A stretch of 64,000 bases of DNA from DASXMR01 sp036495525 (GCA_036495525.1 DASXMR010000050.1:118672-182671); one strand, 5' to 3'. Shown: positions 46,259-55,470, counted from the first letter of the stretch. Numbers and translations: made by a program. Notes: generated from the sequence alone by a model not told the origin.

Positions 46259-47467
46259 ATGAGCGGGAGTTACGGTCCGCAGGCCCCGGCGCAGGAACAG
46301 CCGGGGACCGACTGGGCCTGGCCGGGGGCGGGCGGCGGCCCGGCCGGGCCGCCTGGCCCGCCGGGCTACGGCGGCGGGGGCCCCGGCCCGCGTTACCCGG
46401 TCCGCCGGCACCGGGGCCTGGTCACCCTGGTCGTGGTGCTGCTGCTAGGCCTGATCGCTTTCTGGGGCTCGCACGCCTCAGGTCACCTCGCCACCGGGCA
46501 GCAGCGGCCAGCATCGGCGATCGCCGCGAAGGTTGCCCCCGGGCTCGTCGACGTGGTGTCGACGCTCGGCCTCCAGGCCAGCAGGGCGGCGGGCACCGGC
46601 ATGGTGCTGACCCCCGGCGGCGAGGTGCTGACCAACAACCACGTGATCGAGGGCTCCACCTCGATCCAGGTCGCCGACATCGGCAACGGCCGGACCTACC
46701 GGGCCATCGTCATCGGCTATGACCGCAAGCACGATGTCGCCGTGCTGCAGCTGCGCGGGGCGTCCGGCCTGCGCACCGTGACGCTGGGCGACTCAGCCTC
46801 GCTGACGGCCGGCCAGCGGGTCGTGGCGCTTGGCAACGCTGGCGGCCGGGGCGGGCAGCCGTCAGTCGCGGCCGGCCGGATCACCGGGCTGAACGAGTCG
46901 ATCGCTGCCTCTGACGCCTCGGCGGGCACGACCGAGCAGCTGACCGGCCTGATCCACCACAACGCCGCGATCCAGCCTGGTGACTCGGGCGGGCCGCTGG
47001 TCAACACCGCCGGCCAGGTCATCGGGATGAACACGGCAGCCTCGTCGGGCTTCAAGTTCTCCAGCAGCCATGACCACACCCAGGCGTTTGCGATCCCCAT
47101 CAACGATGCCGCCGCCATCGCCCGGCAGATCAGGGCGGGCGTCAGCTCGGCGACGGTGCACATCGGCGGCACCGGATTCCTCGGCGTCGCGCTGCTTGAC
47201 CAGAGCCAGGCGGCCGTCAACGGGATCACGCCGGGCAGCGGGGCCGCGCTCGAGCGGGTGGTTCCTGGCTCTCCTGCCGAGCGCGCGGGGCTCAACGGCG
47301 GCGATGTGATCGTGTCCGTGGACGGACACCGGGTCACGTCGCCGAACAGCCTGCAAGCACAGCTGCAGCGGCATCACCCCGGCGACCAGGTGCGGATCGG
47401 CTGGGTGCTCAGCTCGGGCGGTCAGCGCTCGGCGACGGTGACGCTGGTCAATGGCCCGGCCGGGTAG
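46259..47467 (+). CDS. Membrane-anchored HtrA/S1C serine protease with PDZ domain
   Basis: 402 residues. A Gly/Pro-rich cytoplasmic N-terminus, one transmembrane helix (GLVTLVVVLLLGLIAFWGSH), then an extracytoplasmic trypsin-like domain with His in NNHVIEG, Asp in RKHDVAVLQL and Ser in QPGDSGGPLV. A C-terminal PDZ domain follows (FLGVALLDQ, VVPGSPAERAGLNGGDVIVS). ATG 46259 is preceded by GAGGGAG. Family knowledge: envelope protein quality control. Confidence 0.94.
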   Translation: MSGSYGPQAPAQEQPGTDWAWPGAGGGPAGPPGPPGYGGGGPGPRYPVRRHRGLVTLVVVLLLGLIAFWGSHASGHLATGQQRPASAIAAKVAPGLVDVVSTLGLQASRAAGTGMVLTPGGEVLTNNHVIEGSTSIQVADIGNGRTYRAIVIGYDRKHDVAVLQLRGASGLRTVTLGDSASLTAGQRVVALGNAGGRGGQPSVAAGRITGLNESIAASDASAGTTEQLTGLIHHNAAIQPGDSGGPLVNTAGQVIGMNTAASSGFKFSSSHDHTQAFAIPINDAAAIARQIRAGVSSATVHIGGTGFLGVALLDQSQAAVNGITPGSGAALERVVPGSPAERAGLNGGDVIVSVDGHRVTSPNSLQAQLQRHHPGDQVRIGWVLSSGGQRSATVTLVNGPAG

Positions 47468-47480
47468 AGTGCCGGATCCA

Positions 47481-47553
47481 GTGCCCCGTGGTCTAGGCCG
47501 GTGGTCTAGGGCACCGTGGTCGAGGGCACCGTGATCTAGGGCACCGTGATCTC
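47481..47553. repeat. 15-bp tandem repeat straddling the nadK stop codon
   Basis: Three near-identical 15-base units GGGCACCGTGRTCKM at 47509-47523, 47524-47538 and 47539-47553, plus two diverged units (47481-47495 and 47496-47508). On the coding strand of nadK the units encode ITVP followed by a stop or sense codon, and the real stop (TAG at 47538-47536) is inside the array. Because 15 is a multiple of three, gain or loss of a unit changes the C-terminus or stop position without a frameshift. Confidence 0.85.
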
Positions 47554-48393
47554 GGCCGAGTCGGTCAGCCGGAGCTTGCGCCTGGCCCGCTCGTAGAACG
47601 TGGTCAGGCCGAGCCTGACGACCTGGGCAGCGCCGGGCCTTGACCGCACCTCGATCTGGTCGCCGGGGTTGACGTGGGCCGCCACCTGCCCGTCGACCTC
47701 CACCGCGAGCTGGCTGCTGTCCGGCAGGATCTCGAGCGCCAGACTGTCGCGCACCGAAAGCACCAGGCCACGGTTGTAAGCGGAGTGCGGCGAGGCAGGC
47801 GTGACCAGAAGCGCCTCGACGCCCGGGCTGACGATCGGGCCGCCGGCCGAGAAGCTGTAGGCGGTCGAGCCGGTCGGCGTCGCGATCACGACCGCGTCGG
47901 CCGCGTAGCTGACAAACGGACGCCCGGCGGCCCGGATCGCGACCTTGGCACTTGACTGGCCGGGAAAGCGGACGACGGCCACGTCGTTGAACGCGGTGAC
48001 CACCTGGTCGCCGATGATCGCGTCGACCGCGAGCCGCGGCTCTACCGTGTAGTCGTGCTCGTCGATCGCCGACAGCGCGGCTGGCAGCGCGGGCACGTCG
48101 ATCTCTGCCAGGAAGCCGAGCTTGCCGAGATTCACGCCAAGCACCGGCGCCCGCTGCCGGTCGGCGAGCCGCATCGCCCGCAGCATCGTCCCGTCCCCGC
48201 CGAGGCTGACCAGCAGGTCGGACCTGGTGCCGAGCTCGGCGGCGCTGACGGCCTGGGCACTGCACCGCAGCCGGGTGATCTCGGTGTCGATGCCCAGCAC
48301 CTGGACGCCCTTCTGCCCGGCCCAGTCGAGCACGGCGCCCACCGCCCGCTGCGCGTCACGCTTCGGGTGCAGCACCAGGCCGACGGAATGCAT
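47536..48393 (-). CDS. nadK: NAD kinase
   Basis: 285 residues. LLVSLGGDGTMLRAMRLAD contains the GGDGT motif; VLGVNLGKLGFLAEID, FNDVAVVR, ADAVVIATPTGSTAYSFSAG GPIV and VEVDGQVAAHV are the standard NAD kinase elements. Phosphorylates NAD to NADP in the cytosol. It starts one base after the lhgO stop, so the two are co-transcribed. The last residues (AEITVP) come from a 15-bp tandem repeat. Confidence 0.95.
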   Translation of the reverse strand: MHSVGLVLHPKRDAQRAVGAVLDWAGQKGVQVLGIDTEITRLRCSAQAVSAAELGTRSDLLVSLGGDGTMLRAMRLADRQRAPVLGVNLGKLGFLAEIDVPALPAALSAIDEHDYTVEPRLAVDAIIGDQVVTAFNDVAVVRFPGQSSAKVAIRAAGRPFVSYAADAVVIATPTGSTAYSFSAGGPIVSPGVEALLVTPASPHSAYNRGLVLSVRDSLALEILPDSSQLAVEVDGQVAAHVNPGDQIEVRSRPGAAQVVRLGLTTFYERARRKLRLTDSAEITVP

Positions 48394-48394
48394 C

Positions 48395-49630
48395 TCAGCC
48401 TCCCTCCGCGTCCAGCCGGTCGACCAGCTCGCGCGCGAGGGCCAGCGACGACGTCGCGGCCGGTGACGGGGCGTTGCGCACGTGCATGGCGCCGAGGGTC
48501 TGCGAGATCACGAAATCGTCCACCAGCTCGCCGCGGCGGCCGACCGCCTGCGCGCGCACGCCGCTGTGCGCCAGCGGGTCGATCCGCATCGACTCGATCG
48601 CCGGCACGTACTGCGAGCAGGCGCGGATGAAGGCGGTGCGGCTCGTAGCCATCCGCAGCTCCTTGACCCCGGTCCGCCAGAACCGCCGCATCACCGACCA
48701 GGTGCCGGGCCAGCTCAGCGTGGCGTACAGGTCAGCCGGCCTGACCCGGCGCAGCTGGTAGGCGTCACGCGCCGCCACCAGCATGGCGGTCGGACCGAGC
48801 ATCGTGTCCCCGCTGATGTGCCGGGTGATGTGCACGCCAAGGAACGGCAGGGCCGGGTCGGGCACCGGGTAGACCATGCCGCGCACGACCGGCCGCTGCC
48901 CGGCCGCCAGCCGCAAGTAAGCGCCGCGGAACGGGACGATCCGCGGGTCGGCCGGAGCGCCCCCAGAAAGGGCCAGCTTGTCCGCCCACAGCCCGGCGCA
49001 GACGACCGCGTTCTCCGCCTGAATGCGGCCGCCCTCATAGTCGATCAATGTCCGGCCTGCCTCCCGCCGCACGGCGCTGACCTTGCGGCCGAGCGCGAAC
49101 GTCACCCCCTCGCCGCGCAGCTCACGCTCCAGCGCGCGGGCCACCTCGGCGAAGTCGATGATGCCGGTGGCGGGCGAGTGCAGCGCGGCGATCCCCTGGC
49201 AGCCGGGCTCGATGTCGGCGATCTCGGCAGCCCCGAGTCGTCGCAGGCCAGGCACGCCGTTGGCGTGCCCGCGCGCCTCGATCTCGGCCAGGGCCGGCAG
49301 CTCAGCCTCGCGCAGCGCGACGATCAGCTTGCCGCAGCGCTCGTAGCGCAGCCCGGCCGCGTCGCAGTACTCGTACATCAGCGCGGCGCCCTCGACGCAC
49401 AGCCGGGCCTTGAGCGAACCCGGCCGGTAGTAGACGCCGCTGTGGATCACGCCAGAGTTGTGCCCGGTCTGGTGCGCGGCCACCCGGTCCTGCTGGTCGA
49501 TCACCACCAGCCGCGAGCCGGGCCGGCGGCGCAGCACCTCGCGCGCGACGGCGAGCCCCACGATGCCGGCCCCGATCACGGCCAGGTCGTACCGGCCGCC
49601 GTCGGCCGGGGCGGACTCCTGCGACGTCAC
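48395..49630 (-). CDS. lhgO: L-2-hydroxyglutarate oxidase (FAD-dependent)
   Basis: 411 residues. FAD-binding Rossmann motif DLAVIGAGIVGLAVAREVLR at the N-terminus, then HNSGVIHSGVYYRPGSLKAR, GIIDFAEVARAL, AVVCAGLWADKLA and FLGVHITRHISGDTMLGPTA. These match LhgO, which oxidises L-2-hydroxyglutarate to 2-oxoglutarate. It lies between a VOC gene (5-base gap) and nadK (1-base gap), an apparent three-gene operon. Confidence 0.93.
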   Translation of the reverse strand: MTSQESAPADGGRYDLAVIGAGIVGLAVAREVLRRRPGSRLVVIDQQDRVAAHQTGHNSGVIHSGVYYRPGSLKARLCVEGAALMYEYCDAAGLRYERCGKLIVALREAELPALAEIEARGHANGVPGLRRLGAAEIADIEPGCQGIAALHSPATGIIDFAEVARALERELRGEGVTFALGRKVSAVRREAGRTLIDYEGGRIQAENAVVCAGLWADKLALSGGAPADPRIVPFRGAYLRLAAGQRPVVRGMVYPVPDPALPFLGVHITRHISGDTMLGPTAMLVAARDAYQLRRVRPADLYATLSWPGTWSVMRRFWRTGVKELRMATSRTAFIRACSQYVPAIESMRIDPLAHSGVRAQAVGRRGELVDDFVISQTLGAMHVRNAPSPAATSSLALARELVDRLDAEGG

Positions 49631-49635
49631 GGCCG

Positions 49636-50019
49636 CTACCCGGCGCTGCTGTAGGGCCGCGTGATGATCTCCAGCAGGTGGCCGTCCGGGTCCTCGAAGT
49701 ACAGGCCGCGACCACCGTCGTTGCGGTTGATCACTCCGGGCTGCCGCCTGCCAGGGTCGGCCCAGTAGGGCAGGTCACGAGCGGTGATCCGGCTGAGCGC
49801 GGCGTCGAAGTCCGGCTCGCCGACCAGAAACGCGTAGTGCTGGTGGCTGACCTCCCCGTCGGTCTCGTGGAAGTCAAGCGAGACGCCGTTGTCTGCCTGC
49901 ACCACGAGGAACGGCCCGTACCTCTGCGCCGGGCGCAGGCCAAGGACCTGCGCGAGGAACGAGGCCGACCGCTGCTGGTCACGGCAGTTGACGATGGTGT
50001 GGTTCAGCTGCACGCTCAT
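49636..50019 (-). CDS. VOC (glyoxalase/bleomycin-resistance fold) protein
   Basis: 127 residues. LNHTIVNCRDQQRSASFLAQ VLGL at the N-terminus, DFHETD and HQHYAFLVGEPDFDAALSRI in the middle, and GRGLYFEDPDGHLLEIITRP at the C-terminus give the two-module VOC fold with His/Glu metal ligands. Substrate unknown. First gene of the likely VOC-lhgO-nadK operon. Confidence 0.9.
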   Translation of the reverse strand: MSVQLNHTIVNCRDQQRSASFLAQVLGLRPAQRYGPFLVVQADNGVSLDFHETDGEVSHQHYAFLVGEPDFDAALSRITARDLPYWADPGRRQPGVINRNDGGRGLYFEDPDGHLLEIITRPYSSAG

Positions 50020-50063
50020 AACCCGATTCTGCCCCGCCAGGCCGCCGCAGGGTGCGCACGCCG

Positions 50064-50984
50064 TCAGCTAACCGGCGGCGGGCTTCCTTCGGCGCTCGCC
50101 GCCAGCTGCTGGTCCCAGCCGCACTCGGTGCAGGCGGTGCGGAAGACCGACCTGGCGAAGACCAGCGCCGCGGCGTGCGGGTCGGCGCTGGCCCGCGCGT
50201 CGTCCCAGTCCAGCAGGAACTCGCCGATGCTGGCCTCCCACCGGGCAGCGGGCGGCGACAGCGGCCGGCCGGCCAGGCCGTCGGGCGCCGGGTGCGCGTA
50301 GGCGTAGAACGCGGCCCGCGGGTACCGCTGGTCCCCCGGCCACCAGCCCACCGCGACCTCCTCGGAGTCCATCGCGTTGCGCATGATGAAGTCACCGGAC
50401 GGCGGGTCAGCCGGCCGTCCCGAGAACAGGCTTACTGCCAGGTCGAACGAGCCCCACCAGGCGTTGACCTGGCTGCTGCGGCCCCGGTACGGAGCGCGGA
50501 ACTCGGTCAGCACGAGCGCGGCCCTGGTCGCCGCCGCGAAGTATCGGGACACCTGGCCGGTGTCGTAGCTGGCATGCTCGGTGTCGCTGTCGAGCGGCAC
50601 GCTCCACGCCACCTCCTGCGGCGTCGGGTCGATCTCGACCGGCCCGGCCAGTGCCCGCACGGCGGCGAGCACCTCCCTGGTCACCGCGCCGACCGGACGG
50701 TCAGGCGTCAGCGGCACAGCCTGCGCGCGCCCGTCACTGTGCTCGGTCACGGCCTCGTGCCTGACCAGGTCGAGCCGTACCTGGACGGTGCCGGTGCCGT
50801 CCGGGGCCGGCAGCGGTGCCGTCTCCAGGCCGCGCGCGGTCAGCCGCAGCGCGCTGTGCTGCAGCTGCGGCTCGGGCGGCGCCAGGGCGGCGGCCAGCTT
50901 GCCGAGCACCTGGCTGTGCGCGTGCAGCGTGTCGCAAGTTGGCTGCCACTGCTGGTAGGGCAGCTCCGGCCAGTCGGCTGACAT
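50064..50984 (-). CDS. DUF5996 family protein
   Basis: 306 residues. The N-terminal WPELPYQQWQPTCDTLHAHS QVLGKLA, SALRLTARGLETAPLP, DPTPQEVAWSVPLDSDTEHA SYD, and VNAWWGSFDLAVSLFSGRPA match the DUF5996 pattern, a widespread actinobacterial and proteobacterial family without assigned function. C-terminal FYAYAHPAP and EFLLDWDDARAS are also typical. Full length, no signal peptide, cytosolic. Its start is 11 bases from the LLM gene stop upstream on the same strand. Confidence 0.88.
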   Translation of the reverse strand: MSADWPELPYQQWQPTCDTLHAHSQVLGKLAAALAPPEPQLQHSALRLTARGLETAPLPAPDGTGTVQVRLDLVRHEAVTEHSDGRAQAVPLTPDRPVGAVTREVLAAVRALAGPVEIDPTPQEVAWSVPLDSDTEHASYDTGQVSRYFAAATRAALVLTEFRAPYRGRSSQVNAWWGSFDLAVSLFSGRPADPPSGDFIMRNAMDSEEVAVGWWPGDQRYPRAAFYAYAHPAPDGLAGRPLSPPAARWEASIGEFLLDWDDARASADPHAAALVFARSVFRTACTECGWDQQLAASAEGSPPPVS

Positions 50985-50994
50985 GTCTCGAAGG

Positions 50995-52032
50995 CTAACC
51001 CGGCTGACTGGCTGCCCTGATGGCGGCGGGGGTCAGTGCCGTCATGGCCTCGACCACCGGGCCGGCGCCTGGCCGGGCGGTGATGACCCGGACCATGGTC
51101 TCGTCCAGGCCGGTGCTGAGCCGGGCGAACACGCTGGCCGCTCCGGCCGCCGGGCCGTAGTAGCCGACCGCGTGCAGCAGCTCGTCGGGGGCGGCGTCGA
51201 CCAGCTGGGTCATGCTGGCCCCGGCCGCCCGCTTGCTCTCCAGCTCGGCGAGCACGTCGCCGAAGCCCATCTGACCGAACATGCCCCGGTAGCCGGCCGT
51301 GACCGGGGTGCCGGGCGGCGCCATGGCGTAGCCGAGCACCTGGGCGCCGTAGGCCTGCCGCGCCGCGGCCACGTCGTCGTCGATGCACACCCGCACGTAC
51401 ATCGTCGCGGCCACGTCAGCCGGGTCGCGGCCAGCGCGGCGCGCGCCAGCCGCGATCAGGTCCCGGCTCAGCGCGATCCGCTCCGGCGTTGCCCAGTTGA
51501 GCAGCGCGCCATCAGCGACCTCGCCGGCCAGAGCGAGCATTTGCGGGCCAAGCGCGGCGAGGAACACCGGCGTGGGCGGCGGGTCCTGCAGCCCAAGCGA
51601 GGCGCCGTGCAGCCGGAAGGCCGGGCCATCCGAGGTGACCTGCTCGCCAGCCACCAGCTTCCGCTGTGCCGTGACCCAGTCCCGCATGATCGCGATCGGG
51701 CGGTCAGGCAGCCCGATGGATTCCCAGTACCGGGGCCCGTAACCGCCGGTGCCGATGCCGAGGGTGAAGCGGCCGGCCGACAGCTGGGCGACGGTCGCCG
51801 CCTGCGCCGCCATGGCCAGCGGGGACCACATCCGGGTAGCCGGGACGACGGAGATGCCGGTGCGCAGCTCCGTGTCCTGCGACCAGGCGGCGCAGACGTG
51901 AAACGCGTCCGGCACGCCGCCGGCCGGGGTCCACAGGCTCTCGAAGCCAAGCCGCTCTGCCTCCCGAGCGACATCCCGCAGCTCCCCGACGGGCAGGCCG
52001 AGCCGCGCATCAAGTCCGACACCGATTCTCAT
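50995..52032 (-). CDS. LLM-class F420-dependent oxidoreductase
   Basis: 345 residues. RIGVGLDARLGLPVGELRDV, AREAERLGFESLWTPAGGVP, RTGISVVPATRMWSPLAMAA and RFTLGIGTGGYGPRYWESIG are the luciferase-like F420-binding strands; VFLAALGPQMLALAGEVADG follows. ATG 52032 gives the canonical N-terminus, the extra open frame upstream being promoter sequence with direct repeats. Substrate unknown. Probably first gene of an operon with DUF5996, divergent from the secreted DUF6351 gene. Confidence 0.92.
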   Translation of the reverse strand: MRIGVGLDARLGLPVGELRDVAREAERLGFESLWTPAGGVPDAFHVCAAWSQDTELRTGISVVPATRMWSPLAMAAQAATVAQLSAGRFTLGIGTGGYGPRYWESIGLPDRPIAIMRDWVTAQRKLVAGEQVTSDGPAFRLHGASLGLQDPPPTPVFLAALGPQMLALAGEVADGALLNWATPERIALSRDLIAAGARRAGRDPADVAATMYVRVCIDDDVAAARQAYGAQVLGYAMAPPGTPVTAGYRGMFGQMGFGDVLAELESKRAAGASMTQLVDAAPDELLHAVGYYGPAAGAASVFARLSTGLDETMVRVITARPGAGPVVEAMTALTPAAIRAASQPG

Positions 52033-52099
52033 GGGCCTCAGTATGGCGGGACGGGAGAAATCGCCCAGGACTCGGGGCACTCCGCAGCTGAAACAGGCC

Positions 52100-52187
52100 G
52101 TACTAGACCAGCATTCGGGAGGCAGCGCTTGGCGGCGGCCGACGACCCGGCGCGGTGAAACCACCTGTACTAGAACAGTATTCGGGA
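52100..52187. repeat. Pair of 21-bp direct repeats in a divergent promoter region
   Basis: GTACTAGACCAGCATTCGGG A (52100-52120) recurs as GTACTAGAACAGTATTCGGG A (52167-52187) with two differences, 67 bases apart. The second copy contains the inverted half-sites TACT and AGTA separated by five bases. Both copies lie between the LLM gene and the divergent DUF6351 gene; TATACC (52203-52208) follows as a possible -10 for the latter. A shared regulator site is likely; the regulator is unknown. Confidence 0.65.
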
Positions 52188-52265
52188 ACCGTTAATAAAT
52201 GGTATACCTCGCTGTACGGGCACGTCGGGTGACGCTGCGGGGGGTCCGGAATAAGGAGGTCCTCA

Positions 52266-54521
52266 GTGAGGAGAGCGATGCGGCCTCGTGCCCTCGCATG
52301 GATCGCGGCTGCGACCGCGACCGCCCTGGCGGCCTGGCCGGCCGCGTCCAGCGTGGCCTTCGCGTCCGCCGCTGCCCCGGCCGCGGCCGGGCACGCGGCC
52401 GCCCGGCCAGCTGTCGTCGCCCTGGCCAGCCACGGCGGGCACGACGGGCGGGGCCAGCACGGCAGGCTTGAGCTGCTGACGGTCTCCAACCCGCGGCCCG
52501 AGCTGATCAGCGGCGGCGAGGCGCTGGTCCGGGTGGAGGTGCCCGATCACCTCAGCGCCGCCAGCGTGCGGGTCCTCGCCAACGGCAGCGACGTCACCGC
52601 CAACTTCCAGCAGCAGTCCGACGGCAGCCTGCTTGGCCTGGTGACGGGGCTGCAGGCCGGCCCGAACTTCCTGCTCGCCACCGCGCACGGCCAGCACGCA
52701 TCGCTGCGCATCGACAACCACCCGATCACCGGCCCGGTGTTCTCCGGCAAGCAGCAGCTGCCGTTCTTCTGCGAGACGACCGCGTTCGGGCTGGCGCCAG
52801 CAACGATGCCCGACTGCAGCGCGCCGACCGTGGTGTCGTTCGAGTACATGAGCACCTCGGGGTCGTTCAAGCCGCTGGCCGACCCGACCTCACGGCCAGC
52901 TGACCTGGCCAACGCGACGGTCAACGGCCGGACGGTGCCGTACATCGTGCGGGTCGAGACCGGCACGATCGACCGCGCGGTCTATCAGACGGCCGCGCTT
53001 TACGACGGCCAGGCGCCGTCGCCGATGCAGCCGGACACGAGCTGGAACGGCAAGCTCATTTACACCTTTGGCGGCGGCTGCGACGCCGGCTTCCACCAGG
53101 GCAACAGCACCGGCGGCGTGCTCAACGACCAGTTCCTGTCGCAGGGCTACGGGGTGGCCTCGTCCAGCCTGAACGTGCTCGACAACAACTGCAGCACGAT
53201 CATCTCGGCCGAGGCGGCGATGATGGTCAAGGAGCACTTCATCGACACTTACGGGCCGGTGCAGTTCACCATCGGCTGGGGCGGCTCGGGCGGCGCGATT
53301 CAGCAGTACGACATCGCCGACGAGTACCCGGGCATCCTGAACGGCATCATCCCGAGCATCTCGTTCCCTGACCCGCTGACCACCGGCGGGCCGGTCACCG
53401 ACTGCCGGCTGCTCGACTCGTTCTTCGCCGGGCCTGGCGCGTCCTTCAGCAGCACGCAGAAGACCGCGATCGCCGGCTACAACGACTACACCACCTGCCA
53501 GTCGTGGGACCTGACCTTCGCCAACCGCGCCACCGCTACCGGCAGCTGCAACTCGGCGATCCCGGTCGCCGACCGCTGGAACCCGGTCACCAACCCGAAC
53601 GGCGTGATCTGCAACTCCAACGAGCAGATCGTCAACCAGGTCGGGACCGACCCGGCGACCGGCTTCCCGAACAGCGCGCTGGACAACGTCGGGGTGCAGT
53701 ACGGCCTCGCCGCGCTGAAATCCGGCGCGATCACCCCGGCTCAGTTCGCCACCGTGAACGCCGACATCGGCGGGCTGGACTTCACCGGCGCCGAGGTGCC
53801 GCAGCGGACCCCGGCCAGCACGAAGGCGCTGCGCGCGGTGTACGCCGACGACCTGTTCAACAGCGGGTCGCAGGGCCTGCGTGACACGCCGGTCATCGAC
53901 CAGCGCGATGACCTCGACTTCGCCGGCTTCGGCAACGACATTCACACCACCGACTGGTCGTTCATCATGCGGGCGCGGCTGCTGGCCGCGAACGGCACCG
54001 ACGGCAACCAGGTCATCATCGAGAACCAGCCAACGGCAGCCGAGGTCGCGGCGGCCAACAACTACGAGCTCGACCAGATGGACGCCTGGCTGACCGCGAT
54101 CGGGACCGACCAGTCAGGCCGCAGCCTGCAGCAGAAGGTGCTGCGGGACAGGCCAGCCGACCTGACCGACGGCTGCTTCCTGTCGGCCACCGACCTGGTG
54201 CACCAGACCCTCACCGACCCGGCCACCGGGCAGTGCGGGACGGCGTTCCCGGTCGCCACCAACCCGCGCCTGGTCGCGGGCCAGGGCCTGACGATGTCAC
54301 AGCTGAAGTGCAGCCTGCGGCCGCTGAACTTCCGTGACTACCCGGTCACCTTCACCGCAGCCGAGCAGCAGCAGCTCCGCCAGGCCTTCCCGGACGGCGT
54401 CTGCGACTATCACCGGCAGGGCGTGGGATTCCAGCGCCCGATCGGGGACTGGCTGAGCTACGGCGATAACCCGGACAGCGTCAGCGGCCCGTTCCCGCTG
54501 CCGCCCCCGCCCGGCTCATAA
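52266..54521 (+). CDS. Secreted DUF6351 family protein, alpha/beta-hydrolase-like
   Basis: 751 residues. GTG 52266 follows a perfect AAGGAGGT and begins a signal peptide (ALAWIAAATATALAAWPAAS). N-terminal beta-rich domain to ~residue 160 (LELLTVSNPRPELISGGEAL VRVEVP), then NGKLIYTFGGGCDAGFHQGN, LNVLDNNC, and a hydrolase-like nucleophile elbow IGWGGSGGAIQQY. QNRDDLDFAG-like and HTTDWSFIMRARLL segments follow. The family is common in actinobacteria; its substrate is unknown and tannase-like esters are one guess. Followed by a terminator hairpin. Confidence 0.85.
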   Translation: MRRAMRPRALAWIAAATATALAAWPAASSVAFASAAAPAAAGHAAARPAVVALASHGGHDGRGQHGRLELLTVSNPRPELISGGEALVRVEVPDHLSAASVRVLANGSDVTANFQQQSDGSLLGLVTGLQAGPNFLLATAHGQHASLRIDNHPITGPVFSGKQQLPFFCETTAFGLAPATMPDCSAPTVVSFEYMSTSGSFKPLADPTSRPADLANATVNGRTVPYIVRVETGTIDRAVYQTAALYDGQAPSPMQPDTSWNGKLIYTFGGGCDAGFHQGNSTGGVLNDQFLSQGYGVASSSLNVLDNNCSTIISAEAAMMVKEHFIDTYGPVQFTIGWGGSGGAIQQYDIADEYPGILNGIIPSISFPDPLTTGGPVTDCRLLDSFFAGPGASFSSTQKTAIAGYNDYTTCQSWDLTFANRATATGSCNSAIPVADRWNPVTNPNGVICNSNEQIVNQVGTDPATGFPNSALDNVGVQYGLAALKSGAITPAQFATVNADIGGLDFTGAEVPQRTPASTKALRAVYADDLFNSGSQGLRDTPVIDQRDDLDFAGFGNDIHTTDWSFIMRARLLAANGTDGNQVIIENQPTAAEVAAANNYELDQMDAWLTAIGTDQSGRSLQQKVLRDRPADLTDGCFLSATDLVHQTLTDPATGQCGTAFPVATNPRLVAGQGLTMSQLKCSLRPLNFRDYPVTFTAAEQQQLRQAFPDGVCDYHRQGVGFQRPIGDWLSYGDNPDSVSGPFPLPPPPGS

Positions 54522-54538
54522 CCAGGCTCACTACCGGC

Positions 54539-54572
54539 GGGCCGGGCCAGGACTTTGCTCCGGGCCCGGCCC
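54539..54572 (+). terminator. Hairpin after the DUF6351 gene
   Basis: GGGCCGGGCC (54539-54548) pairs perfectly with GGCCCGGCCC (54563-54572) around a 14-base loop, 18 bases after the stop. No T tract. Confidence 0.55.
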
Positions 54573-54611
54573 GATCGGCTGCGGGACAGCGCCCGCAGGA
54601 GGGAGTACCTC

Positions 54612-55367
54612 ATGCCAGCGGCCGGCGTCGCCGTGGTAACCGGGGCCGGCTCGGGGCTTGGCCGGGAGATCACGCTGGCCCTGCTCGGGGCCGGCTGGCG
54701 AGTCGCGCTGGCTGGGCGGCGTCAGCAGACACTGGCGCAGACCGCCGAAGCGGCCGGCCAGCGGGCTGCTGACACGCTCGCCGTGCCAGCCGACGTGGCT
54801 GACCCCGCTGCGGTCAGCGCCTTGTTCGAGGCCGTCGCACGGCGCTGGGGCCGGGTCGACCTGCTGGTCAACAACGCCGGGACGTTCGGCGGCGGGGGCG
54901 CGGTGGACCAGGTGCCGCTCGCCGACTGGCAGCAGGTGGTGGCCACGAACCTGACCGGCGCGTTCCTGTGCGCCCAGCAGGCGGTGCGGATGATGAAGCA
55001 GCAGGATCCGCTCGGCGGCCGGATCATCAACAACGGCTCGATTTCCGCGCACGTGCCACGGCCTCAAAGCGTGGCCTACACCGCGACCAAGCACGCCATG
55101 ACGGGCCTGACCAGGTCCATCTCACTGGACGGCCGCGCGTTCGACATCGCCTGCGGGCAGATCGACATCGGCAACGCGACGAGCGAGATGACGGCCGGAT
55201 TCGGCCACGGCATGCCGCAGGCCGATGGCTCGATCGCGCCTGAGCCGGTCTTCGACGGCCGGCACGTCGCCGAGGCAGTGCTGTACATGGCCGGGCTGCC
55301 GCTGGACGCCAACGTCCAGTTCCTGACCATCACCGCCACGAAGATGCCGTTCGCCGGACGCGGCTGA
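54612..55367 (+). CDS. SDR-family oxidoreductase
   Basis: 251 residues. NAD(P)-binding VTGAGSGLGREI, VDLLVNNAGTFGGGG and the active-site Ser, Tyr, Lys in INNGSISAHVPRPQSVAYTA TKHAM. The C-terminal region after PFDG-like FDGRHVAEAVLYMAGLPL follows the classical SDR layout. Start ATG 54612 follows AGGAGGG. Substrate unknown; alone between two hairpins. Confidence 0.93.
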   Translation: MPAAGVAVVTGAGSGLGREITLALLGAGWRVALAGRRQQTLAQTAEAAGQRAADTLAVPADVADPAAVSALFEAVARRWGRVDLLVNNAGTFGGGGAVDQVPLADWQQVVATNLTGAFLCAQQAVRMMKQQDPLGGRIINNGSISAHVPRPQSVAYTATKHAMTGLTRSISLDGRAFDIACGQIDIGNATSEMTAGFGHGMPQADGSIAPEPVFDGRHVAEAVLYMAGLPLDANVQFLTITATKMPFAGRG

Positions 55368-55384
55368 CCCGCGTGCCTGCGGGT
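55367..55384 (+). terminator. Short hairpin after the SDR gene
   Basis: ACCCGC (55367-55372) pairs with GCGGGT (55379-55384) around a 6-base loop directly after the stop codon. Short, so low confidence. Confidence 0.35.
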
Positions 55385-55470
55385 AACTCCCCTCCTCACC
55401 CCGCGCCGCGGCCTGCTGACCGCCATACTGGGGGCGGCAGAGTGCATTTTCGTACCTTAAGGACTCCTGT

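Noticed and set aside
46862..48265. Long minus-strand frame with repeated DHGAL units
   Set aside because: It is antisense to the HtrA-like protease and out of frame with nadK; the repeats are the 15-bp array read in another phase.
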